Shown piece by piece: positions 30,388 through 37,400 of a stretch of 64,000 nucleotides of DNA (the first letter of the stretch is position 1; every line of letters starts with the position of its first letter). A model generated the notes under the pieces. It worked only from the letters and a program-made list of their open reading frames with translations, was not told where the DNA came from and did no database searches. The position numbers and the translations under genes are program-made. The stretch is from Haberlea rhodopensis. Lineage: Eukaryota > Streptophyta > Magnoliopsida > Lamiales > Gesneriaceae. The stretch spans positions 8,618,001-8,682,000 of the forward strand of contig CAJQUN010000021.1 of the NCBI GenBank assembly GCA_907163345.1, read 5' to 3'.

Positions 30388-30750
30388 TGATAAGACCGTT
30401 GTGACGTCATTAACAACGATATGGAATGGATCGTGCTAAGGATCACAAAAATCTCGATTTACACGTTGTAACCATGATATGACCCTTGTGATGCCATTAA
30501 CAACGATATAGAATGAATCGTGCTAAGGACCACAAAAATCACGATTTACACGTTGTAACCCAAGAAAGTATTAAAATCAAATTGAAAATTACAAGGCTCG
30601 AATGATATAAATTTTGTTACCTTAAACCTCGACCCGTTGCTTAACGAAGCAAGAACCTCGGTATGATTATAAGCACCTCGACCCAATATCTATAAAGAGA
30701 TATGAACCTCGGTATCTGATAATAAGCACCTCAACCCAATATCTATAAAG
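30388..30750 (-). repeat. Left inverted arm of 5' LTR
   Basis: Reverse complement of the last 363 bases of the 3' LTR, including both copies of the terminal 86-bp duplication and nearly two copies of the 53-bp repeat. It is co-linear throughout. The external end is therefore a U5 terminus in inverted orientation. Confidence 0.92.
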
Positions 30751-30763
30751 AGATATTGGGTCG
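30734..30763. other. Hairpin turn-around at the palindrome centre
   Basis: The centre reads ATATCT, then ATAAAG, then AGATAT (30739-30756): a 6-bp stem with a 6-nt loop. The AGATAT belongs both to the minus-strand continuation (complement of 37027-37032) and to the start of the right arm at 30751. That double fit is expected if a 3' end snapped back on ATATCT and primed synthesis. Confidence 0.88.
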
Positions 30764-31054
30764 AGGTGCTTATCATCATACCGAGGTTCTTGCTTCGTTA
30801 AGCAACGGGTCAAGGTTTAAGGTAACAAAATTTATATCATTCGAGCCTTGTAATTTTCAATTTGATTTTAATACTTTCTTGGGTTACAACGTGTAAATCG
30901 TGATTTTTGTGGTCCTTAGCACGATTCATTCTATATCGTTGTTAATGGCATCACAAGGGTCATATCATGGTTACAATGTGTAAATCGAGATTTTTGTGAT
31001 CCTTAGCACGATCCATTCCATATCGTTGTTAATGACGTCACAAGGGTCTTATCA
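30751..31054 (+). repeat. Right arm of 5' LTR (U5-proximal sequence in normal orientation)
   Basis: Matches 37092-37395 of the 3' LTR with three substitutions (near 30772, 30812 and 30977) and joins the primer binding site normally. Confidence 0.92.
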
Positions 31055-31056
31055 TT

Positions 31057-31069
31057 TGGTATCAGAGCC
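31057..31069 (+). other. Primer binding site, initiator tRNA-Met
   Basis: TGGTATCAGAGCC lies two bases after the 5' LTR end. It is complementary to the 3' end of plant initiator methionyl-tRNA, the usual primer for chromoviruses. Confidence 0.93.
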
Positions 31070-31269
31070 TGGTTTTTAAAATCAGGTTTTTGTTTCATTG
31101 AGTATTTGTTTTTCCTATTCATTTTCATATTTTTCGTTGCTCCGAAGAGGCCAAAAAAAAAAAAAACGAAATTAGAAAAAAAAAAAAAAATTCTTTTTTT
31201 TGGGCTTTTCTTTTCTTGTTTCTTTAATCCCTTGACTTCCTTTAAAAAAAAAAAAACGAAAAAGGAATT

Positions 31270-31388
31270 AAAGGATCACATTTTTTGAGTCAATATTTTA
31301 TTTCCAAGTTAAAGGGTCACTTTTTGGAGTCAATATTTTATTTCCAAGTAAAGGGTCATCCTTTTGAGTCAATATTCTATTTCCAAGT
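31270..31388 (+). repeat. Three tandem copies of a roughly 40-bp leader repeat
   Basis: Copies at 31270-31310, 31311-31349 and 31350-31388 each run from AAAGGRTCA to TATTTCCAAGT around GAGTCAATATT. Confidence 0.85.
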
Positions 31389-31783
31389 ATTTCACTTCTT
31401 TCCAAGGTAGTCAAATCATAATTCAAGACTACTCCTTCCACTCAAAGAGTCATTTGTATTTCCAAGTCCTACATTAAAGTCTTTTAGTCCTTGTGTCTTG
31501 GATTCAACTTGTATTTCTAAAGTTTGTTCCCAAGTTTCTTTTAAGATCAATTTGAGGTTCAAGTCTCGATTTTTTTTTTTTGTTACCTCTTTAAAAAAAA
31601 AAAACGAAGTACAACCTCTTCAACCTAGCAAGAAAACCATCCTCGATGCAATACATCTTGTGTGGAAAAAGGCTATGTGAGGACATTCGAAAAAGCCAAA
31701 AAAAAAGAGAGTAAACACGAGTGGAGAGTCAGTTGAGTGTGAGTGAAACACGTGAGGGAGTGTTTGTGAGGTCCTTTCTTTTT

Positions 31784-31804
31784 ATACTAACCCTTTTCTT
31801 GCAG
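31784..31804 (+). promoter_or_regulatory. Candidate 3' splice site just before gag
   Basis: A branch-point match TACTAAC (31785-31791), a pyrimidine tract and CAG ending at 31804 lie 10 bases before the gag ATG at 31815. No donor could be assigned with confidence, so removal of a leader intron is only a hypothesis. Confidence 0.4.
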
Positions 31805-31814
31805 GTAACACAAA

Positions 31815-32465
31815 ATGTCTCGTAACAATGATGGTTCAAGTGGTAGTGGTGAAAAAGATAATGCTTTTACGCTTCAAGCCATGCAACAACAGTTTGAGCG
31901 TATGGGCATGATCTTACAAGCAATGACTGATAGACTTGATAAGCAAGATGAACAAGTAAAAGAATTGAGGGGTGAACGAGGAGGACGAGATCGGAATGTG
32001 CGTAGAAATGTGGTGTATGACTTGACGGAGTCCGAAGAAGAGCACGATGATGTGAATCAAAGAAATGGTGATGATGGAGGCCGTGGACTAAGGGGTAGAG
32101 GAGGGCATGGTAATCGGGGTGATAGAAGACAAGGTAGACGTGGTCGGAATGAGCAAAATAATGGAAGGGGTGAGGATATGATAGATCGTGATTTGGGAAA
32201 TATAAAGGTGAATATTCCACCTTTCCAGGGGAAGAACAACCCGGAAATATACTTAGAATGGGAAAAGAGGGTTGAGCTAATGTTTGACTGCCATGAGTTC
32301 CCCGAGGAGAAGAAAGTAAAGCTAGTGGTCATAGAGTTTACAGACTATGCTTTGATTTGGTGGGATCAATTGGTACAAAGTCGAAGGAGAAATAGAGAGC
32401 AACCAATTACCACATGGGATGAGGTGAAGGCCGCAATGAGACGTCGATTTGTGCCATCACACTAA
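31815..32465 (+). pseudogene. gag: gag, N-terminal part (capsid), ends at premature stop
   Basis: 216 codons from the ATG that follows the leader. The N-terminal 50 residues are Gln/Met-rich and probably helical (QAMQQQFERMGMILQAM). Residues about 50-130 are Arg/Gly/Asn-rich and disordered. From about residue 131 the sequence VNIPPFQGKNNPEIYLEWE, then the DYALIWWDQL region, is typical of a plant Ty3/gypsy capsid (retrotransposon gag family). The frame stops at TAA 32463-32465 and continues in the same frame with the rest of the capsid (DIFQRLQGLNQGSRSVEDYH). The stop is thus a nonsense change inside the gene, not its natural end. Gag would form the virus-like particle in which reverse transcription occurs. 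Confidence 0.9.
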
Positions 32466-33302
32466 TACCGTGATATTTTTCAGCGATTGCAAGGGTTGAA
32501 TCAAGGTTCAAGGAGTGTGGAGGATTATCATAAGGAGATGGAAATTCTGATGATACGAGCAGATTTGGAGGAGGATAGAGAGGCGACAATGGCAAGATTT
32601 TTGCAGGGTTTGAATCGTGATATAGCTAACGTAGTCGAATTACAACACTACGTTGAGCTTGAGGATATGGTACATATGGCTATAAAAGTTGAGAGGCAGA
32701 TTCATCGTAGGAGTAATGTGACGAAGGTTAGCTCAACTTCAGGTACATCTTGGAAACCTGGTTTGAATAAGGGATTTGATAAATCATTTGGGAAACAGAA
32801 ATTTGAGACACCAAAAGGGAAGAATACTGTGGTTGATAAGGGTAAGAAACCAGTGGATGGATCCCAAGAGAAGAATAGAGACATTAAGTGCTTTAGATGT
32901 TTGGGGCGAGGACACATTGCATCTCAGTGTCCTAATAAGCGTGTCATGATACTGCGGGAATATGGAGAGATAGATTCTGAAAGTGAGGAAGACAACAACT
33001 CACAAGCATCATCAGAGGGTGCAGAGTGTGAGGAGTATGCTGTGGAAGGAGAGTTACTTGTGGCTCGTAGAGCATTGACTATGCAAGTGAAGGAGGATGA
33101 GGAAGTGCAGCGTGAAAACATTTTCCATACTCGTTGCCACATAAACGAGAAAGTTTGCAGTTTGATCATTGATGGGGGTAGTTGTACGAATGTTGCTAGT
33201 ACATTGCTTATTGAGAAGTTGGGGTTGCCTACAATGAAACATCCTAAGCCATATAAGTTGCAGTGGTTGAATGATTGTGGTGAAGCAAAGGTAACAAAAT
33301 AG
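32466..33302 (+). pseudogene. gag-pro: gag C-terminal part, zinc knuckle and protease N-terminus
   Basis: Same frame as the preceding capsid fragment; an internal ATG at 32487 gives 271 codons but is not the true start. It completes the capsid (EDYHKEMEILMIRADLEED, then VELEDMVHMAIKVERQI). The nucleocapsid zinc knuckle CX2CX4HX4C is at 32889-32930 (CFRCLGRGHIASQC) and binds the genomic RNA. An acidic stretch follows (IDSESEEDN). The aspartic protease begins with LIIDGGSCTNVAS, its catalytic Asp encoded at 33171-33173. The frame ends at TAG 33300-33302, inside the protease, and resumes in frame with VLISFSIGKYRYEALCDVV, so this is a second nonsense change. Confidence 0.9.
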
Positions 33303-33566
33303 GTGTTGATATCATTTTCGATTGGAAAATACAGATATGAGGCTCTTTGCGATGTGGTACCAATGCAGGCGGGACACCTACTATTAGGGAGACCTTGGCA
33401 GTATGATAGAAAGGTCACACATGATGGCTTCAAGAATCGCTATTCTTTTGTAAAGGATGGGCGAACTGTTAACTTAGTCCCATTGACACCGAAACAGGTG
33501 TATGATGATCAATTGAGGGTGGAAAATGAGATTGAGAAAAAAAAGAGCATGATAAAAAAAATGTGA
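33303..33566 (+). pseudogene. pro: Protease C-terminal part
   Basis: In frame with gag. It holds the second half of the retropepsin-like protease: CDVVPMQAGHLLLGRPW contains the conserved hydrophobic-hydrophobic-Gly motif (LLLG) that precedes the C-terminal helix. LVPLTPKQVYDDQ follows, then a Lys/Glu-rich run. The ATG of this open frame (33303 onward reads from VLISF) is not a real start. The TGA at 33564-33566 lies in the low-complexity linker before RT. The protease would cut the Gag-Pol polyprotein. Confidence 0.85.
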
Positions 33567-33665
33567 GTGAAAAAAAAGAGGAGTGTGTGAAAAAAGAGTG
33601 AGAAAAAAGAAGATGAGCTCAGTGAGAAAAAAAAAGAGAGAGTTGAGCGAAAAGAAAAAAAAGGA
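33567..33665 (+). pseudogene. Lys/Glu-rich linker between protease and RT
   Basis: The gag-pol frame stays open in register here except for a TGA at 33588-33590. It reads as Lys, Glu, Ser and Arg almost only, from repeated GTGAGAAAAAA-like DNA. CRM-type polyproteins have a comparable charged spacer here (from memory of the family). The simple-repeat DNA would be prone to slippage. Confidence 0.7.
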
Positions 33666-35426
33666 GTGAATCTGTTTGCAAAAGAATGTGAGATTCGCGA
33701 GGCTTTTCTAGCAAGGAGACATTTGTTTGTGCTTATGTACAAAGAGGCTTATTTAGCTGTTGACGAATCTAACAATACTTTGTCTAGTTCTTTTCGTGCT
33801 ATTTTGCAGGTATATGATGATATATTTCAAGAGGAGATACCTACTGGATTGCCACCAATTAGGGGAATTGAGCACCAAATTGACTTCCTTCCAGGAGCTT
33901 CAATTCCTAACCGACCAGCTTATAGGAGCAACCCTGAGGAGACAAAGGAATTGCAGCGGCAAATTCAGGAACTCATGGAAAAAGGGTACATTCGAGAAAG
34001 TCTGAGTCCTTGTGCTGTACCCGTACTTCTTGTACCAAAAAAAGATGGGACGTGGAGGATGTGTATTGATTGTAGGGCGATCAATAAAATCACTGTAAAG
34101 TATCGCCACCCTATTCCTCGTTTAGATGATATGCTTGATGAATTGCATGGTGCATGTGTGTTTTCTAAGATTGATTTGAAAAGTGGTTACCATCAGATAC
34201 GCATGCGCGAGGGAGATGAGTGGAAAACGGCTTTTAAAACTAAACTTGGTCTGTATGAGTGGTTAGTGATGCCTTTCGGGTTAACTAACGCGCCTAGTAC
34301 ATTTATGTGCCTTATGAATCATGTTTTACATGCATTCATTGGTAGATTTGTTGTGGTGTATTTTGATGACATTCTTATTTATAGCACTAGTTTGGAAATT
34401 CATGAAACGCATGTCACTCAGGTATTAGAAGTTTTGAGGAAAGAAAAATTGTATGCGAACCTAAAAAAATGCACTTTTTGCACCGACCAAGTCACTTTCT
34501 TAGGTTACGTAGTGTCAGCTAGAGGGGTTGAGGTGGATGAGGAGAAGGTCAAAGCAATTAGGGATTGGCCTACACCTAAGTCTGTGTCCGAAGTTGGGAG
34601 TTTTCATGGCTTGGCAAGCTTTTATAGGAGGTTTGTCAAAAACTTTAGCACACTTGCAGCACCATTAACTGAAGTTATTAAGAAAACTGTTGGGTTTAAG
34701 TGGGGCGAAGAACAAGGAAAAGCTTTTGAATTGATTAAACAAATGTTGAGTTCTGCACCATTACTTGTTTTGCCTGATTTCTCCAAGACTTTTGAAATTG
34801 AATGTGATGCATCTGGTGTTGGTATTGGAGCTGTTTTAATGCAGGAAAAGAAGTCTATTGCATATTTCAGTGAGAAGCTTAATGGGGCAGCCTTGAACTA
34901 TCCAACATATGACAAGGAATTCTACGCATTGGTAAGGGCATTGGAGACATGGCAACATTATCTTTGGCCGAAGGAATTTGTCATCCACACTGATCATGAG
35001 TCACTGAAGTACTTGAAGGGGCAAGGGAAACTAAACAAACGCCATGCGAAGTGGGTTGAGTTTTTGGAAACATTCCCATATGTGATACAGTATAAACAAG
35101 GAAAGGAGAATGTTGTAGCTGATGCTCTATCACGAAGGTATACCTTGATCTCTACTTTGAATGCTAAGTTGCTTGGTTTCGAATTCACTAAAGATTTATA
35201 TGCGAACGATTCTGATTTTGGCAATGTTTTTGGAGCATGTGAGAAAGTAGCATTTGGCAAGTTCTATAGGCATGAGGGATTTTTGTTTCGTGAGAATAGG
35301 TTGTGTATGCCAAAAAGTTCATTGAGAGAGTTATTGGTAAGGGAGTCACATGGGGGAGGGCTTATGGGACATTTCGGAGTCAAAAAAACCTTAGACATAC
35401 TGAGTGAGCATTTTGGCCACACATGA
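33666..35426 (+). pseudogene. pol: Reverse transcriptase, RNase H and integrase N-terminus
   Basis: 586 codons in the same frame as gag-protease; the ATG here is internal to the polyprotein. RT covers about residues 80-330: palm motif KIDLKSGYHQI (Asp170), FGLTNAPSTF and the YFDD box at 232-235 with both catalytic Asp. RNase H spans about 375-490 with Asp381 (DASG), Glu418 (DKEFYAL), Asp443 (TDHES) and Asp487 (ADALS), so catalytic residues are all present. After RNase H, SHGGGLMGHFG (His562, His569) is the start of the integrase zinc-binding domain. The frame ends early at a TGA just after EHFGHT, where a net one-base loss near 35410-35420 shifts the integrase into another frame. Sequence style is CRM-like chromovirus. 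Confidence 0.93.
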
Positions 35427-36643
35427 GGAGATATGTTGAAATAATGTGTGAGCGATGTATCACCTGTAGGAAGGCTAAGTCTAGAGCTTTACCTCACGTC
35501 TTGTACACACCCTTGCCTATTCCTGTTGAACCATGGGTAGATGTGTCAATGGATTTTGTTTTGGGGCTACCTAGGTCTAGGAGGGGGCACAATTCTGTTT
35601 TTGTTGTTGTTGACAGGTTCTCTAAAATGGCTCACTTTATACCATGTCACAAAACTGATGATGCATCTAACGTTGCTGATTTGTATTTTCGTGAGATTGT
35701 GCGATTGCATGGTGTTCCCCGCACAATTGTTTCTGATAGAGATGTGAAGTTTCTGAGTTACTTCTGGAAGACCTTATGGGGTAAACTTGGTACTAAGCTT
35801 CTTTTCTCCACCACTTGTCACCCCCAGACAGATGGGCAAACAGAGGTGGTTAATCGAACATTGTCGACATTACTGCGCTCCATAATACAAAGGAATTTGA
35901 AGAATTGGGATGAGTGCATACCACATGTAGAGTTTGCTTATAACAGGAGTGTTCATTCTGCTACTCAATATTCCCCATTCGAGGTCGTGTATGGCTTTAA
36001 CCCTCTCACACCTATGGATTTGATACCACTGCCAGAAAGTGAACAAACTAATCTTGATGGAAAAGGGAAAGCCGAGTTTGTTAAGAAATTACATAAAAAA
36101 GTTCGTCATCATATCGAGAAACGAACTCAGCAATATATGAATCATGCAAACAAAGGGCGTAAGAAGGTGGTATTTGAACCAGGCGATTGGGTGTGGTTAC
36201 ACTTGAGAAAGGAACGTTTTCCGGTGAAGAGGAGATCTAAGTTACTACCACGAGGGGATGGTCCTTTTCAGATTCTTGCTAAGATCAATGACAACGCATA
36301 CAAACTAGATCTTCCAGGTGAGTACAATGTAAGCACTACTTTTAATGTTGCTGATCTTTCTCCATTTGATGCAGGTGCTGATTTGAGGACAAATCCTTTT
36401 GATGAATGGGGGGATGATGAAGATCTACGAGTGTATGATGAAGAAGAAATTAATCAAGGAGAGGTACATACGATTCCTCTAATTCCAAGTGGACCAATTA
36501 CAAGAGCACGAGCTAAAAAGTTGGCCAACTCATTGCTAAGCTTCGTACTGCACACCATAACAAAGGAACACTCTAAGTCAAGACAATTTATGACAAATGA
36601 TCCTACAATGCTGAATCTACTCCAAGTTCAAGAAGAAGAGTGA
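35423..36643 (+). pseudogene. int: Integrase core, GPF module and CRM-type C-terminal tail
   Basis: 406 codons, displaced by one frame from the RT segment. CERCITC (Cys12, Cys15) completes the HHCC zinc finger begun upstream. The catalytic triad is intact: Asp44 (SMDFVLG), Asp105 (VSDRD) and Glu141 (DGQTEVVN), with 35 residues between the last two, as in D,D35E integrases. LPRGDGPFQIL at about 275-285 is the GPF module of chromovirus integrases. The tail is acidic (EWGDDEDLRVYDEEE) and then GPITRARAKKLANSLL (357-372), the position where CRM elements carry the CR motif thought to direct insertion to centromeric chromatin. I see no ordinary chromodomain. The TGA stop at 36641-36643 coincides with the proposed first bases of the 3' LTR. 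Confidence 0.92.
36630..36640 (+). other. Polypurine tract
   Basis: AAGAAGAAGAG directly precedes TGAATC, the best candidate start of the 3' LTR. It would prime plus-strand synthesis. The exact LTR edge cannot be confirmed here because the 5' LTR has lost the matching U3 sequence. Confidence 0.65.
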
Positions 36644-36850
36644 ATCAATTGAATTATTTCAAGTTTTTGTACTCGGGCTGCTTAAAACTTTTCTCTTATA
36701 ATTTGTTCCAAATTGTAATAGTATTTTATGCCCTAGTGGGCTTAGTACTTATTTTATTTCATGCATTTTCGAGTTGTAAGTTGATGGGCTTCATAAAAGT
36801 GGCATGCTAGCTTGTTTTGAGCCCATTAGGTCAAATTAAAGGTGCTAAGG

Positions 36851-36860
36851 CTATATATAA
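36851..36860 (+). promoter_or_regulatory. TATA box of the 3' LTR
   Basis: CTATATATAA is a strong plant TATA match. A start about 30 bases downstream would place R near 36885, so R-U5 strong-stop DNA would be about 510 nt. No matching box exists in the 5' LTR; transcription from here would run out into the satellite. Confidence 0.65.
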
Positions 36861-37010
36861 GCACCCATAGTAGTCTTTTGAGGGTAATTAATCATTTTTG
36901 ATTCCAAACATCAAGTTTTCATACCTCTTGAAATTCTCACTCGAAATTTTGATCTTCAAAGATCAAATTTCTGAACTTATCAAGGTTTTCATTCCTTGTG
37001 GCGTTCACAA

Positions 37011-37116
37011 TCAGATACCGAGGTTCATATCTCTTTATAGATATTGGGTCGAGGTGCTTATTATCAGATACCGAGGTTCATATCTCTTTATAGATATTGG
37101 GTCGAGGTGCTTACCA
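37011..37116 (+). repeat. Two tandem copies of a 53-bp LTR repeat
   Basis: Copies at 37011-37063 and 37064-37116 begin TCAGATACCGAGG and contain the ATATCT..AGATAT inverted repeat used at the palindrome centre. A third partial copy (ATACCGAGGTTC) follows. Confidence 0.88.
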
Positions 37117-37222
37117 TCATACCGAGGTTCTTGCTTCGTTAAGCAACGGGTCGAGGTTTAAGGTAACAAAATTTATATCATTCGAGCCTTGTAATTTTCA
37201 ATTTGATTTTAATACTTTCTTG

Positions 37223-37395
37223 GGTTACAACGTGTAAATCGTGATTTTTGTGGTCCTTAGCACGATTCATTCTATATCGTTGTTAATGGCATCACAAGGG
37301 TCATATCATGGTTACAACGTGTAAATCGAGATTTTTGTGATCCTTAGCACGATCCATTCCATATCGTTGTTAATGACGTCACAAGGGTCTTATCA
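37223..37395 (+). repeat. 86-bp tandem duplication of the LTR terminus
   Basis: 37223-37308 and 37310-37395 both run from GGTTACAACGTGTAAATC to a TATCA end, with scattered substitutions. The inner copy ends TCATATCA and the outer one TCTTATCA, so the U5 terminus itself is duplicated inside the LTR. Confidence 0.87.
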
Positions 37396-37400
37396 AAAGA
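37396..37400. repeat. Target-site duplication, right copy (AAAGA)
   Basis: Second copy of AAAGA after the element; the satellite resumes as TCTATAACTCG. Confidence 0.93.

Larger units (their letters stand above)
30388..31054 (+). repeat. Aberrant palindromic 5' LTR
   Basis: 667 bp made of a left arm that is the reverse complement of 37033-37395 (363 bp, 4 mismatches, no indel by my reading) and a right arm matching 37092-37395 directly (304 bp, 3 mismatches). It begins TGATAAGACC and ends GGTCTTATCA apart from one mismatch in the pair. The U3 part present in the 3' LTR, including its TATA box, is absent. The structure fits self-primed fold-back of minus-strand strong-stop cDNA; the mechanism is inference, the inverted repeat is directly visible. 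Confidence 0.93.
31070..31814 (+). other. Untranslated leader of the CRM-like element
   Basis: About 745 bp between primer binding site and gag start. It holds long A runs with CGAA interruptions (31150-31260, 31590-31606), a T run near 31570, and a roughly 40-bp sequence repeated three times. I see no credible protein; short open frames here are low-complexity Lys/Phe-rich. Confidence 0.75.
30388..37395 (+). mobile_element. CRM-like Ty3/gypsy chromovirus (degenerate) with aberrant 5' LTR
   Basis: Complete insertion of 7008 bp with a 5-bp target duplication, TG...CA ends, an initiator tRNA-Met primer binding site, a gag-protease-RT-RNase H-integrase order and a polypurine tract. The RT-integrase sequence and the GPITRARAKKL tail resemble the CRM clade of plant chromoviruses, many of which sit in centromeres; the clade call is from recognition, not a search. 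Coding is broken by in-frame stops at 32463, 33300, 33564 and 33588 and a frameshift near 35410-35420. The two ends are not equivalent: the 3' LTR has a U3 with a TATA box, while the 5' LTR is a palindrome of R-U5 sequence. Confidence 0.93.
36641..37395 (+). repeat. 3' LTR of the CRM-like element (normal form)
   Basis: About 755 bp if the start at the polypurine tract is right. U3 (36641 to about 36880) contains a TATA box. R-U5 contains a 53-bp repeat and an 86-bp terminal duplication, and ends GTCTTATCA before the AAAGA target copy. Only the last 363 bases are represented in the 5' LTR. Confidence 0.82.

Noticed and set aside
30388..31054. Palindrome as a sequencing or assembly fold-back artefact
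   Set aside because: The outer palindrome end coincides with a TG terminus flanked by a 5-bp duplication matching the far side of the element, and the arms carry different substitutions. An artefact would not place AAAGA there. Read support should still be confirmed.
30388..31054. A separate inverted-repeat DNA transposon (MITE) inserted beside the retrotransposon
   Set aside because: The sequence is wholly LTR-derived, joins the primer binding site directly, and shares one target duplication with the 3' end of the retrotransposon. There is no second pair of target copies.
31106..31680. Two 60-codon open frames in the leader of the CRM-like element
   Set aside because: They are Lys/Phe-rich translations of A and T runs, have no family resemblance and lie in the untranslated leader.
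31867..33433. Minus-strand open frames opposite gag (up to 169 codons)
   Set aside because: They are antisense shadows of a clear Ty3/gypsy gag-protease frame.
36898..37161. 87-codon open frame in the 3' LTR
   Set aside because: It spans the 53-bp tandem repeat and gives an internally repeated peptide. It lies in R-U5 and has no counterpart in the 5' LTR.
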